A DNA stretch of 19,407 nucleotides from an uncultured Erythrobacter sp. (GCA_913061345.1 CAJXTZ010000044.1:1-19407); one strand, 5' to 3'. Counted from the first letter of the stretch, positions 7,341-16,151 are shown. Translations and numbers: made by a program. The notes: generated by a model not told the origin, from the letters alone.

Positions 7341-10223
7341 ATGGCCGACAAACAGCATCTCTACCTGGTCGATGGTTCGGCCTATATCTTCCGCGCTTAT
7401 CACCGCCTTCCGCCGCTAACCAACCCCGAAGGGACGCCGGTGGGCGCAGTATATGGCTATACCACCATGTTGTGGAAGCTGGCCGAAGATCTCGACAAGG
7501 CCGTGGGGCCGACACACCTCGCGGTGATCCTCGACAAGTCGAGCCAGAGCTTTCGCAACGAAATCTATAGCGAATACAAGGCCAACCGCCCGCCCCCACC
7601 CGAAGACCTCGTGCCGCAGTTCCCGCTGATCCGTGATGCAACGCGCGCTTTCAGCCTGCCTTGTATCGAGGAACCCGATGTGGAAGCGGACGACGTGATC
7701 GCCACCTATGCCCGCGCTGCCACGCGCAAAGGCTGGGATGTCACCATCGTCTCCAGCGATAAGGACCTGATGCAGCTGATCGGCCAGTGCGCCGAAGACG
7801 AGCTGGAAGACGGCGTGGCCGAAGGCGGCTGTATCGACATGCTCGACACCATGAAAAACGCGCGCATCGGACGTGACGAGGTGATCGAGAAATTCGGTGT
7901 CCCGCCCGAGAAAGTAGGGGACGTTCTCGCGTTGATGGGCGATTCGGTCGACAATATTCCCGGTATCTTCGGTGTCGGCCCCAAAACCGCCAGCAAGCTG
8001 ATTGCTGAACACGGCAGCCTGACTGCCGCGCTGGATTCGGCAGAGGGGATGAAAAAGTCCAAGCTGAAGGAACGCCTTATCGAGCATCGCGCGGATGCCG
8101 AACTGTCGCGCATTCTCGTAACCCTGAAGGAAGACTGCGAGCTTCCCCAGCCGCTGGAGGATTTCAAGCTGGATGGCGTGCCCGCCCAGCCGCTGGCCGC
8201 GTTTCTCGAAACCCACGGCTTCTCCAGCCTGCTGCGTCGTCTCGATGCCGGAAACGGCAGCCCCGATCGCACCAACGACCTCAACCCCGCCAAGGCGGAC
8301 AACAAAGGCGCCGCCGCATCGCCTGACGGCAATCGCCAGCCCATGCCCGATTGGCCCGCCGTCGATCGCACCCAGTATGAATGCGTTCAGACGCTGGAAC
8401 GGCTGGAGCATTGGATCGAGCGCGCCTTTGCCGCGCGGCTGGTGGCGGTGGACACCGAAACCAGCGATCTGGACGCGATGGCCTGCGATCTCGTTGGTTT
8501 CAGCCTCGCGCTTGGCCCCAACGATGCCTGCTACGTGCCGCTGGAGCACTTCGGCGGCGATGGGGGCAGCGACGATATGTTCGCCGACAAGCCGCAACAG
8601 GTGGAACGCACCGCGGCCCTCACCGCGATCAAGCCGCTGCTGGAAAGCGATGCGGTGCTGAAGGTGGGGCAAAACGTCAAATACGACATCAACGTGCTGA
8701 AGCGCTGCGCCGGTATCGACCTGGCACCGGTGCACGACACCATGATTATCAGCTTCGACATGGATGCAGGCCGCATGCTGGATGGCATCGGCGGCGGGCA
8801 TGGTATGGACGAATTGGCAGAGCGCCACCTTGGCCACACCTGCCTGAAGTTCAAGGATATCTGCGGCACCGGCAAGAAGGCGATCCCGTTCGGCCAGGTG
8901 CCGCTGGACAAGGCCACGGAATACGCCGCCGAGGATGCCGACGTGACCTGGCGGCTTTACCAGCACCTGCACCCCCGCCTGCCGATGGAAGGGGCCACGC
9001 GCATTTACGAGCGGGTCGATCGTCCGCTGATCCCGGTGGTCGCCGCGATGGAGCGCGAAGGCATCAAGGTGGACCGCGCCGCCTTGTCGCGCCTGTCGGA
9101 ACAGTTTGCCGAGACCACCGCCCGTATCGAGAAGGAAATTCACGAACAGGCGGGCGAGGAGTTTACCATCGGCAGCCCCAAGCAGCTGGGCGATATCCTG
9201 TTCGACAAGATGGGCTACAAGGGTGGTCGCAAGGGCAAGAGCGGGCAGTATTCCACCGATCAGGCGATCCTGGAAAAACTCAGCGCGTCGGGCGCGACCA
9301 TCGCCGACAAGGTGCTGGAATATCGTCAGCTATCGAAACTCAAAAGCACCTACACCGATGCTTTGCAGCAAGCGATAAACAGCGAAACCAGCCGCGTGCA
9401 TACCTCCTATTCGCTGGTGGGGGCACAGACGGGACGCCTGTCCTCCACCGATCCCAACTTGCAGAACATTCCCATCCGCACGGAAATCGGGCGCGAAATT
9501 CGCAAGGCTTTCGTGGCCGAGGAAGGCAACGTCTTGCTGGCGGCGGACTATTCGCAGATCGAACTGCGGCTGGCCGCGCACATGGCCGACGTGCCCGAAC
9601 TGAAGGAAGCCTTCGCAAAAGGCGAGGATATCCACGCCCGCACGGCTAAGGAAATGTACGGCGAGGTGGACCGCGATACGCGGGCTGCGGCGAAGACCAT
9701 CAACTTCGCCATCCTCTACGGCATATCGCGCTGGGGGCTGGCAGGCCGTCTTGGCGTGGAGGCGGATGAGGCGCAGGAGGTGATCGACACCTATTTCAAG
9801 CGCTTCCCCGGCATCCAGAACTACATGCACAAGACCCTGGAAAGCGTGCGGGCCAAGGGCTATTCGGAAACGCTGTTCGGTCGCAAGACGTGGTTTCCGC
9901 GCATCGGCTCCAAGAACCAGAACGAACGGCAGGGCAGCGAGCGCGCGGCGATCAACGCGCCGATCCAGGGAAGCAGCGCCGATATCATCAAGCGCGCCAT
10001 GGTCCGCATGTTGCCAGCGCTGACAGAGGCTAACCTGCCAAACGTGCGCATGCTGCTACAGGTGCATGACGAACTGGTGTTCGAATTGCCCGAACGCGAC
10101 GTAGCCGCAGCCGCGCCCGTGATCGAGAAGGTCATGGCCGAGGCAGCCCTGCCTGCGGTAGAACTCAGCGTTCCTCTGGGTATCGAGATCGGCACGGGGG
10201 CAAGCTGGGACGCAGCGCATTGA
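7341..10223 (+). CDS. polA: DNA polymerase I
   Basis: A 960-residue full-length family A polymerase for Okazaki-fragment processing and repair. The N-terminal 5'-3' exonuclease begins LYLVDGSAYIFRAYH and includes VEADDVIATYA and VSSDKDLMQL. The 3'-5' proofreading domain is intact: VAVDTETSDL (about 366-375) supplies D-x-E, GQNVKYDINVLKR gives motif II, and YAAEDADVTWRLY gives motif III. The polymerase domain has motif A AADYSQIELRLAAH (about 732-745), motif B RAAAKTINFAILYG (about 777-790) and motif C QVHDELVFE (about 906-914). Start ATG 7341 directly precedes the conserved N-terminus, with only a weak GCAGG upstream. The stop TGA overlaps the ATG of the MscS gene by one base, so the two are probably cotranscribed. 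Confidence 0.98.
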   Translation: MADKQHLYLVDGSAYIFRAYHRLPPLTNPEGTPVGAVYGYTTMLWKLAEDLDKAVGPTHLAVILDKSSQSFRNEIYSEYKANRPPPPEDLVPQFPLIRDATRAFSLPCIEEPDVEADDVIATYARAATRKGWDVTIVSSDKDLMQLIGQCAEDELEDGVAEGGCIDMLDTMKNARIGRDEVIEKFGVPPEKVGDVLALMGDSVDNIPGIFGVGPKTASKLIAEHGSLTAALDSAEGMKKSKLKERLIEHRADAELSRILVTLKEDCELPQPLEDFKLDGVPAQPLAAFLETHGFSSLLRRLDAGNGSPDRTNDLNPAKADNKGAAASPDGNRQPMPDWPAVDRTQYECVQTLERLEHWIERAFAARLVAVDTETSDLDAMACDLVGFSLALGPNDACYVPLEHFGGDGGSDDMFADKPQQVERTAALTAIKPLLESDAVLKVGQNVKYDINVLKRCAGIDLAPVHDTMIISFDMDAGRMLDGIGGGHGMDELAERHLGHTCLKFKDICGTGKKAIPFGQVPLDKATEYAAEDADVTWRLYQHLHPRLPMEGATRIYERVDRPLIPVVAAMEREGIKVDRAALSRLSEQFAETTARIEKEIHEQAGEEFTIGSPKQLGDILFDKMGYKGGRKGKSGQYSTDQAILEKLSASGATIADKVLEYRQLSKLKSTYTDALQQAINSETSRVHTSYSLVGAQTGRLSSTDPNLQNIPIRTEIGREIRKAFVAEEGNVLLAADYSQIELRLAAHMADVPELKEAFAKGEDIHARTAKEMYGEVDRDTRAAAKTINFAILYGISRWGLAGRLGVEADEAQEVIDTYFKRFPGIQNYMHKTLESVRAKGYSETLFGRKTWFPRIGSKNQNERQGSERAAINAPIQGSSADIIKRAMVRMLPALTEANLPNVRMLLQVHDELVFELPERDVAAAAPVIEKVMAEAALPAVELSVPLGIEIGTGASWDAAH

Positions 10224-11332
10224 TGAACGACATGCTGACCCCGCTGCGCGACGCCGTTCCCGATCACCTGGAAGCATGGCTGGTGGCCGCGCTGGCCGCT
10301 TTCATCGGCGTTCTGCTGGCGCTGCTGGTGCACCGAATCCTGTTCGGAATCCTGCGCAAGATTGCCAGCGCCAGCCACAGCCAGGCGGATAACGTCGTGG
10401 TGCGTCATCTTGCGCGCCCCAGCAAATGGGCCATGGTGGCATTGGGTGTGGTGCTGGCCGCCCGTGAGGTGCCCGTACTCGATACGGTATGGGAGAAAAT
10501 CGCCGGTTTCGTCATGCCCGCGCTGATCGGTTGGATCGCCCTTTCCATCTTGCGCGCGCTGGTGGCGGCGATGGAACTGCGGGCCGATATCGATGTGGAG
10601 GACAATCTGCAGGCCCGGCGGCGTCGCACGCGGCTCGCGATTTTCAGCCGCATCGGTACCTTTATAATCGTCTTCGTCACCATCGGGCTGATGCTGCTGT
10701 CGATACCCGGCGTGCGCGATATCGGGGTGACGCTGATGGCCTCTGCCGGGCTTGCCGCACTGGCCGTGGGCGCAGCGGCGCAACCGGCCCTGAAGGCACT
10801 GATCGGCGGGCTGCAAATGGCGCTGACCGAGCCTATCCGTATCGATGATGTGGTTATCATCGATGGCGAATGGGGCAGGATCGAGGATATTCGCACCACC
10901 TACGTCGTGGTGCGCATCTGGGACGAACGGCGGCTGGTCGTGCCGGTCAACAAATTCCTGGAAGAGACTTTCCAGAACTGGACTCGCAAGGGATCGGAAT
11001 TGCTCGGCACGGTGTTCCTGCACTTGGACCCGCTGGCCGACGTAGACCGGCTACGCGCAGAATTCGAACGGCAGGTGGAGGCCAATCCACTGTGGGATAA
11101 GCGCGCAAAGAGCGCGCAGGTTACCGACACGACACTCGATTCGATGGAGCTTCGCCTGTTGATGAGCGCGCGCAATGCCTCGGATGCTTTCGATCTCAGG
11201 TGCCAGATCCGCGAGGCGATGCTGGCCTTCATCCGTGCCGAGATGCCCGAGGCCATCGCCATGCGCCGGGTGGCTTCCGCCACCGAAGCCTTATGGGAAA
11301 CGGGCGAAGCCGGGATGGATACCGGGAGTTAG
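10223..11332 (+). CDS. Mechanosensitive channel, MscS family
   Basis: A 369-residue inner-membrane protein. Hydrophobic segments lie at about 17-38, 68-80, 93-115 and 140-160. They are followed by the pore-lining Gly/Ala helix and MscS core (about 172-210): MASAGLAALAVGAAAQPALKA, then QMALTEPIRIDDVV. The beta domain has EWGRIEDIRTTYVVVRIWDERRLVVPVN and FQNWTR, all typical of MscS-like channels that release solutes on hypo-osmotic shock. The proper start is the ATG at 10223, overlapping the polA stop (TGATG); the TTG at 10220 is not needed. The C-terminal 110 residues form the cytoplasmic cage. It has more transmembrane segments than E. coli MscS, as in the YbdG/YnaI-like branch. The coupling with polA looks like chance operon organisation. 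Confidence 0.9.
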   Translation: MNDMLTPLRDAVPDHLEAWLVAALAAFIGVLLALLVHRILFGILRKIASASHSQADNVVVRHLARPSKWAMVALGVVLAAREVPVLDTVWEKIAGFVMPALIGWIALSILRALVAAMELRADIDVEDNLQARRRRTRLAIFSRIGTFIIVFVTIGLMLLSIPGVRDIGVTLMASAGLAALAVGAAAQPALKALIGGLQMALTEPIRIDDVVIIDGEWGRIEDIRTTYVVVRIWDERRLVVPVNKFLEETFQNWTRKGSELLGTVFLHLDPLADVDRLRAEFERQVEANPLWDKRAKSAQVTDTTLDSMELRLLMSARNASDAFDLRCQIREAMLAFIRAEMPEAIAMRRVASATEALWETGEAGMDTGS

Positions 11333-11349
11333 GATTGTTGTTTGTTTTT

Positions 11350-11570
11350 CGATTGCGCCTCCGCGCAATCGTCCTCGCTAGACGCGCAGCATAGCTGCGC
11401 CCGCTGCGGGCGGCCGTTCGGCCTTGCGGTTCACGAGGGGTGAACCGGCCTTTGCGATTTTCCCATATCATCGCGCGGGACACGGTCGCGATAGCGACTG
11501 CAGGCGCGAACGCGCGCCCGAGCTTATGCGAGGAAAGCCAAGCGAGCCGGACGGCTCGCGCCCGGCGCTT
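11350..11570. repeat. Intergenic cluster of short hairpins
   Basis: The gap between the convergent MscS and AAA+ ATPase genes (11333-11585) contains at least five small palindromes. Arms are CGATTGCGC/GCGCAATCG (11350-11371), GCGCAGC/GCTGCGC (11384-11400), CGGTTCAC/GTGAACCG (11427-11447), GTCGC/GCGAC (11485-11498) and GCGAGCC/GGCTCGC (11542-11559). Weaker ones lie at 11412-11423 and 11503-11518. None is followed by a T-tract in either direction. The layout resembles repetitive extragenic palindromic material; that class is an inference because no second copy is in this window. Confidence 0.6.
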
Positions 11571-11585
11571 GAGGAAACAAGAAAA

Positions 11586-13892
11586 CTAATGCTTCGATTC
11601 GCGCGTGCTTTCCACCATGCCTTCGGTGATGAACCCGATGGGACTCACTTCCAGCGCGCGTTTCTTCAACTCGCCCTTCATCTTCTTGTACTCGGCTTCC
11701 ATCTTCGGCGTTACCGTGGCGCGGCTATCCTCCAGTGCTTCGGTGAAGTCTTTGTTCGTCACCTTGTCCGGGTCGCCCCGCGAACGGCGGATAGCATTGA
11801 GGCCGGCACGGCGAACGACGTCTTCCAGATCAGCGCCTGTAAAGCGTTCCGTCTCTTTCGCGATCGCGCCAAGATCCACGTCGTCCGCCATAGGCATGGC
11901 TGCCGTGTGAATACCAAGGATATGCTCGCGGCCCTTCTCGCTCGGCGCGCCGACATAGACCAGCTCGTCAAACCTGCCCGGTCGCAGCAATGCCGGGTCT
12001 ACCAGTGTCGGGCGGTTTGTCGCCCCGATCACCACGATAGACGACATCTCCTCCATCCCGTCCATTTCCGCCAGGATCGTGTTGACCACGCGGGCTGTCA
12101 CCTGCGGCTCGTTGGCGGATGATCCGCGCGCGGGCACCAGGCTGTCGATCTCGTCGATAAAGATCACGCAGGGCGCAACGGCGCGGGCGCGGGCGAACAT
12201 CTTGGCGATTTGCTGCTCGCTCTCGCCATACCATTTGGATAGGAGGTCGCTGCTCTTGATCGAGATGAAATTGGCTTCGGCCTCTTTCGCCACTGCTTTT
12301 GCCAGCAAGGTCTTGCCGGTACCTGGAGGACCGTAGAGCAGGAAACCCTTGGCCGGGCGGATACCCAGCCGTTCGAAAGCGCGCGGATTCTTAAGCGGCA
12401 GCTCGACGCCTTCCTTGAGCTTTTCGGCAGCATCGTCCAGCCCGCCGATATCGGCCCAGCCCACAGTAGGAGCCTGTACCATCACCTCGCGCATGGCACT
12501 CGGTTGCACGCGCTTTATCGCTTCGCGAAAATCGTTCTTCTCGACGCAGAGTTCTTCCAGCACCTCTGCCGGAATTTCGCGCGCATTGAGGTCCAGCTTA
12601 GGCATTATGCGTCGCACTGCTTCTATCGCTGCCTCTCGCGTCAAAGCCGCAAGGTCCGCGCCCACGAAGCCGTGGGTGGAGCGGGACAATTCCTTCAGGT
12701 CCACGCCTTCGCCCAGCGGCATGCCGCGCGTGTGAATACCCAAAATTTCGCGCCGTCCGCCTTCGTCGGGCACGCCGATCACGATCTCGCGATCGAACCT
12801 GCCGGGTCGGCGCAAGGCCTCGTCAATGGCGTCGGGACGGTTGGTGGCAGCAATCACCACCAGATTGGCGCGTGCCTGCAATCCGTCCATCAGGGTGAGG
12901 AGCTGGGCCACGAGGCGCTTCTCCGCCTCGCCCTGCACACGCTCGCGCTTGGGGGCGATGGAATCCACTTCGTCGATGAAGACGATGGCAGGCTGACTGC
13001 GCTCTGCCTCCTCGAAAACCTCGCGCAGGCGTTTTTCGGATTCGCCATAGGCGGAGCCCATGATTTCCGGGCCATTGATGGTGAAGAATTGCGCGTCCGA
13101 TTCGTTGGCAACAGCCTGCGCCAGACGGGTCTTGCCGGTGCCCGGGGGGCCGTGAAGCAGCACGCCCTTGGGGGGATCGACGCCAAGGCGGGTGAACAGT
13201 TCAGGATAGCGCAGCGGCAGTTCCACCATTTCGCGCAAAGCGGTGATGGTATCCTCCATACCGCCCACGTCGTCGTAATTGATCATCCCACGGGCATCGC
13301 GCGGTTCCTCGAACTCGGCGCGCAGTTCCACCTCTGTGTTCTCGTCAATATGGACGAAGCCCTTGGGGACGGTGGATACCACCTGCAGGCGAATTTGCGT
13401 AAGAGCATAGGCGGGCGGGTTGAACATGCGGCGCACTTCGGGCGGCACGTTCTGCACCGGCTGCTGGCCGTGCGTGGCGACCAGATCGCCCGTGGTAAGC
13501 GGCTGTTTGAAAAACACTCTTTTCAGCGCCTCGCTAGGGCCATGCAGGCGCATTTCACGGCGCGAAGGCGCAAATACAACGCGGGTAGCGGGCTTGGTCT
13601 CGGCGCGGCGCACGATAACATGCTCGCCCGAAGCGGTCTCCGCATTGCCACGCTGCAGGCCATCCAGCCGGATTACGTCGAGCGCCTCGTCCTCCTCGTA
13701 GGAGGGCGCAGCCACGGCAACGGTGGCGCGCTTGCCTTCGATCTCTACCGGATCGCCTTCGGTGATGCCGAGCTTCTGGAAGGCGCTGCGCGGCATGCGC
13801 ACGACACCGCGTCCCGATTCTTCCTGCCTGGCGGCGGCGACCTGCAGCCTTACCGTGCCTTCTTCCACATTCGCTGCATCTGCCTCGGCCAT
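11586..13892 (-). CDS. CDC48/VAT-type AAA+ ATPase
   Basis: A 768-residue double-ring AAA+ unfoldase of the CDC48/p97/VAT family, common in archaea and eukaryotes and found in some alphaproteobacteria. Domain order is an N-terminal CDC48 double-psi barrel and substrate domain (1 to about 200), D1 and D2. D1 has Walker A GPPGTGKT (248-255), Walker B IVFIDEVD (303-310) and arginine-finger RRPGRFD. D2 has Walker A GPPGTGKT (521-528), Walker B VIFIDEID (576-583) and LRPGRFD. Pore-loop aromatics are present in both rings (SAYGESE and KWYGESE), favouring substrate threading as in archaeal VAT. An open frame extends to 14402, but the added residues cross a terminator and resemble nothing. The start MAEADAANVEE at 13892 follows AGGAT with suitable spacing. 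Substrates and adaptors are unknown. It probably acts alone, as no partner gene adjoins it. Confidence 0.93.
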   Translation of the reverse strand: MAEADAANVEEGTVRLQVAAARQEESGRGVVRMPRSAFQKLGITEGDPVEIEGKRATVAVAAPSYEEDEALDVIRLDGLQRGNAETASGEHVIVRRAETKPATRVVFAPSRREMRLHGPSEALKRVFFKQPLTTGDLVATHGQQPVQNVPPEVRRMFNPPAYALTQIRLQVVSTVPKGFVHIDENTEVELRAEFEEPRDARGMINYDDVGGMEDTITALREMVELPLRYPELFTRLGVDPPKGVLLHGPPGTGKTRLAQAVANESDAQFFTINGPEIMGSAYGESEKRLREVFEEAERSQPAIVFIDEVDSIAPKRERVQGEAEKRLVAQLLTLMDGLQARANLVVIAATNRPDAIDEALRRPGRFDREIVIGVPDEGGRREILGIHTRGMPLGEGVDLKELSRSTHGFVGADLAALTREAAIEAVRRIMPKLDLNAREIPAEVLEELCVEKNDFREAIKRVQPSAMREVMVQAPTVGWADIGGLDDAAEKLKEGVELPLKNPRAFERLGIRPAKGFLLYGPPGTGKTLLAKAVAKEAEANFISIKSSDLLSKWYGESEQQIAKMFARARAVAPCVIFIDEIDSLVPARGSSANEPQVTARVVNTILAEMDGMEEMSSIVVIGATNRPTLVDPALLRPGRFDELVYVGAPSEKGREHILGIHTAAMPMADDVDLGAIAKETERFTGADLEDVVRRAGLNAIRRSRGDPDKVTNKDFTEALEDSRATVTPKMEAEYKKMKGELKKRALEVSPIGFITEGMVESTRESKH

Positions 13893-14018
13893 CGCTATCC
13901 TGTCCTTTTGGGTGTCAACGTTCAGCGGACCTAGGAAGCGCCCGCTGCTATTGCAAACAGGCAGGCTGTCAGAAGGTGCCGAAAAAAGCGCGGAGTAGCG
14001 ACATTCGGACGGCCCCAT

Positions 14019-14049
14019 GAAAAAAGGCCCGGTCGTTGCCGACCGGGCC
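14019..14049 (-). terminator. Strong intrinsic terminator on the minus strand
   Basis: GGCCCGGTC (14026-14034) pairs perfectly with GACCGGGCC (14041-14049) around a 6-nt loop. Read on the minus strand it is followed by six T (14025-14020). Nothing recognisable as protein-coding ends here on that strand, so it probably ends the small RNA annotated just upstream and insulates the ATPase gene. Confidence 0.85.
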
Positions 14050-14085
14050 CTGAAGTTTTGGGAGAGGATGCCTGAAAAGGCAGGG
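14019..14085 (-). ncRNA. Candidate trans-acting small RNA with anti-Shine-Dalgarno sequence
   Basis: A predicted RNA of about 65-70 nt, read on the minus strand. It has a 5' hairpin TGCCT/AGGCA with a TTTC loop (14082-14069), then an unpaired region containing TCCTCTCCC and AAAACTTCA. It ends in the strong terminator hairpin and U-tract. A second CTCTCCC lies at the predicted 5' edge (about 14089-14083). A promoter-like TTGCGA-17-CATATC sits at the right distance upstream. Small size, C/U-rich anti-SD loops and a GC-rich terminator resemble the alphaproteobacterial MmgR/alpha-r8/SuhB (Rfam suhB) small RNAs, which repress by pairing near ribosome-binding sites. Family membership is a recollection, not a search result. 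The exact 5' end is uncertain by several bases. Confidence 0.6.
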
Positions 14086-14088
14086 AGA

Positions 14089-14117
14089 GATATGCGCGAA
14101 TCACCCTCATCTCGCAA
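14089..14117 (-). promoter_or_regulatory. Candidate promoter of the small RNA
   Basis: On the minus strand TTGCGA (14117-14112) and CATATC (14094-14089) are separated by exactly 17 bases. Predicted initiation is near 14083, placing the TGCCT/AGGCA hairpin at the RNA 5' end. Confidence 0.45.
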
Positions 14118-14154
14118 GTGCGAAAAGAGCATCGCATGTTGCAGGCAATGCAAC
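14112..14154. promoter_or_regulatory. Two inverted repeats between the small RNA and sco operon
   Basis: TCGCA-AG-TGCGA (14112-14123) overlaps the candidate -35 of the small RNA. GTTGCA-N5-TGCAAC (14138-14154) lies between the divergent transcription units. Either could be a protein-binding site for the small RNA or for scoAB. No cognate regulator is visible. The rest of the 13893-14351 gap shows no convincing gene. Confidence 0.35.
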
Positions 14155-14351
14155 TCACTCCATTTAAAAGACAATATCAGTGTCTTACGGGATACCGCAT
14201 GAGTCATGCTTGCATCAAAATTGAATCCTGAATCATCTTTTAGGTACAGAAATGCTGCAATGCGCCATTTGAGGGTTCGCTGGTGACAATGGCGCCGCTC
14301 CGCATTATTGCGCTGGCACGACCCGCACCGACCACAGACAAGGACGCCGCG

Positions 14352-15071
14352 ATGCAGAAACTCTTTCCTTCCGCCGAAGCCGCTCTGGAAGGCGTGCTGC
14401 AAGATGACATGCTCATAGCCAGCGGGGGCTTTGGCCTGTGCGGCATTCCCGAGCGTCTGCTGAAAGCCATCCAGGACAGCGGCGTGAAGAATCTTACCTT
14501 CGCCAGCAACAATGCCGGGATCGACAACGAAGGCATCGGCATGCTGCTGCGTTCCAAACAGGTAAAGAAGATGATCTCCAGCTACGTGGGCGAGAACAAG
14601 GAGTTCGAGCGCCAGTATCTATCGGGAGAGCTGGAAGTGGAATTCTGCCCGCAAGGCACGCTTGCCGAGCGCATGCGCGCAGGCGGCGCGGGCATTCCCG
14701 GCTTCTACACCAAGACAGGCGTTGGCACGCAGGTTGCGGAAGGGAAGGAAGTGAAGAACTTCGACACCAGGGATGGGCCGGAGGACTTCATTCTGGAGCG
14801 CGGTATCTTCGCCGATCTTTCCATCGTCAAGGCGTGGAAGGCGGACGAGACCGGCAACCTTATGTTCCGCAAGACCGCACGCAATTTCAACCAGCCTGCC
14901 GCCACCTGCGGGCGTGTCTGCGTTGTCGAGGTGGAGGAAGTGGTGCCGGCAGGATCGCTCGACCCCGATTGCATCCATCTGCCCGGCGTGTTCGTGAACC
15001 GCATGGTGGTGGGCGCGCCCTACGACAAGAAAATTGAATTCGTCACCACTCGCGAACGGGAGACCGCATGA
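14352..15071 (+). CDS. scoA: 3-oxoacid (succinyl-CoA:acetoacetate) CoA-transferase subunit A
   Basis: A 239-residue alpha subunit of a type I CoA-transferase, which with subunit B moves CoA from succinyl-CoA to acetoacetate or related 3-oxoacids (ketone-body use, PHB turnover). Family signatures are [17 protein letters not shown] near the start, [30 protein letters not shown] in the middle, and the C-terminal [15 protein letters not shown] at 14340-14344 is 7 bases upstream of the ATG at 14352, so the 23 residues that would come from a GTG at 14283 are excluded. The stop overlaps the scoB start (ATGA), implying coupled synthesis of an equimolar heteromer. Exact substrate specificity cannot be read from sequence. 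Confidence 0.93.
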   Translation: MQKLFPSAEAALEGVLQDDMLIASGGFGLCGIPERLLKAIQDSGVKNLTFASNNAGIDNEGIGMLLRSKQVKKMISSYVGENKEFERQYLSGELEVEFCPQGTLAERMRAGGAGIPGFYTKTGVGTQVAEGKEVKNFDTRDGPEDFILERGIFADLSIVKAWKADETGNLMFRKTARNFNQPAATCGRVCVVEVEEVVPAGSLDPDCIHLPGVFVNRMVVGAPYDKKIEFVTTRERETA

Positions 15072-15733
15072 TGGCTCAGGATACAACAGCGCAAACGAAG
15101 GGCTGGAATCGCAACCAGATGGCGGCACGCGCTGCGAACGAGCTGGAAGACGGCTATTACGTCAACCTGGGCATTGGCATCCCCACCCTTGTGGCGAACC
15201 ATATTCCCGAAGGCATGCAGGTAACGCTGCAGAGCGAGAACGGCATGCTGGGCATCGGCCCCTTTCCTTACGAGGGCGAGGAGGATGCCGACCTGATCAA
15301 TGCGGGCAAGCAGACCATCAGCGAACTGCCGCATTCGGCCTACTTCGACAGCGCCACCAGCTTCTCCATGATCCGTGGCGGACATATCGACCTTACCGTG
15401 CTGGGGGCGATGGAAGTGGCCGAGAACGGCGACATCGCCAACTGGATGATTCCGGGCAAAATGGTGAAGGGCATGGGCGGCGCGATGGATCTGGTCGCCG
15501 GGGTCAAGAAGATTATCGTGGTGATGGAGCACACCAGCAAGCACGGTGATCCCAAGTTCATTCCCGAATGCACCCTGCCGCTGACTGGCACCAATGTCGT
15601 CGACATGATCATTACCGATCTCGCCGTATTCCAGCGCCCCGATCACGACAGCCCGTTCAAGCTGGTGGAACTTGCCCCCGGCGTGAGCGCAGAGGAAGTG
15701 GCCGAGAAGACCACCGCGCACTACGAAAGCTGA
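15068..15733 (+). CDS. scoB: 3-oxoacid CoA-transferase subunit B
   Basis: A 221-residue beta subunit carrying the catalytic glutamate within [12 protein letters not shown], the family's ENG motif, where a glutamyl-CoA thioester forms. Further family features are [41 protein letters not shown] and the [12 protein letters not shown] segment. ATGs at 15068 and 15071 both fit; the first overlaps the scoA stop. It ends 20 bases before a small membrane-protein gene on the same strand. Confidence 0.94.
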   Translation: MMAQDTTAQTKGWNRNQMAARAANELEDGYYVNLGIGIPTLVANHIPEGMQVTLQSENGMLGIGPFPYEGEEDADLINAGKQTISELPHSAYFDSATSFSMIRGGHIDLTVLGAMEVAENGDIANWMIPGKMVKGMGGAMDLVAGVKKIIVVMEHTSKHGDPKFIPECTLPLTGTNVVDMIITDLAVFQRPDHDSPFKLVELAPGVSAEEVAEKTTAHYES

Positions 15734-15752
15734 GCTGCGCCTTCTTACAGGC

Positions 15753-16115
15753 GTGCGCCTGATCTGGATCGCCGGCTTCGTTATCGGTGCGCGCAACCAT
15801 GCGGCAGACGTCCTGGGCCGAGGCTGGCTCCCCTACGATTTCGCCCCGCTGGCGCTCAACTGGTTCTGGACCATGCTGCTGCCGCTAGACGTTCTTGCAG
15901 GCGCCCTGCTGGCTTTGCGGCAACGCTGCGGCGTGGCGGTGGGCGTGGTTGTGATCCTGGCCGATGTCGCCGTGAACAGCTGGTACGCCTACCGCACCGA
16001 CTGGCTCGACCTGTTGCGCGCATTGCAGTGGCAAAGCCTGTTCTGCGGCTTCGTGATCGGCACCGCGCCCTACCTCTGGCGACGCCAGACGGAAACGCTT
16101 AGGCATAACGGCTAG
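15753..16115 (+). CDS. Small integral membrane protein, unknown function
   Basis: A 120-residue protein from a GTG start with three to four hydrophobic segments: LIWIAGFVIGA, WFWTMLLPLDVLAGALLAL, VAVGVVVILADVAVNSWYAY and LFCGFVIGTAPYLW. It follows scoB by 20 bases on the same strand, so cotranscription is likely. The open frame also runs upstream to the scoB stop through a CTG at 15735 (LRLLTGVRLIW), so the start is uncertain. The segment order hints at a small conserved sphingomonad membrane protein, but I recognise no family. No terminator follows. Confidence 0.65.
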   Translation: MRLIWIAGFVIGARNHAADVLGRGWLPYDFAPLALNWFWTMLLPLDVLAGALLALRQRCGVAVGVVVILADVAVNSWYAYRTDWLDLLRALQWQSLFCGFVIGTAPYLWRRQTETLRHNG

Positions 16116-16151
16116 CTGCGATTGCAATTGACGGCCCTCCCCTCATCGTGC

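Noticed and set aside
7416..9143. 575-codon open frame on the minus strand
   Set aside because: Antisense to polA, whose motifs are unmistakable; long opposite-strand frames are expected in high-GC coding DNA.
12504..13934. 476-codon open frame on the plus strand
   Set aside because: Antisense shadow of the CDC48-type ATPase, with no family features or ribosome-binding site.
14017..14202. 61-codon plus-strand frame starting MKKGPVVADRALKFW
   Set aside because: Its first 30 bases are the terminator hairpin read from the other side; there is no ribosome-binding site and it overlaps the better-supported small RNA.
14283..14351. GTG at 14283 as start of scoA
   Set aside because: AAGGA is ideally placed for the ATG at 14352, where family similarity begins.
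13893..14402. N-terminal extension of the CDC48-type ATPase by 170 residues
   Set aside because: The extension crosses a strong intrinsic terminator and the family N-domain begins at MAEADAANVEE with its own AGGA.
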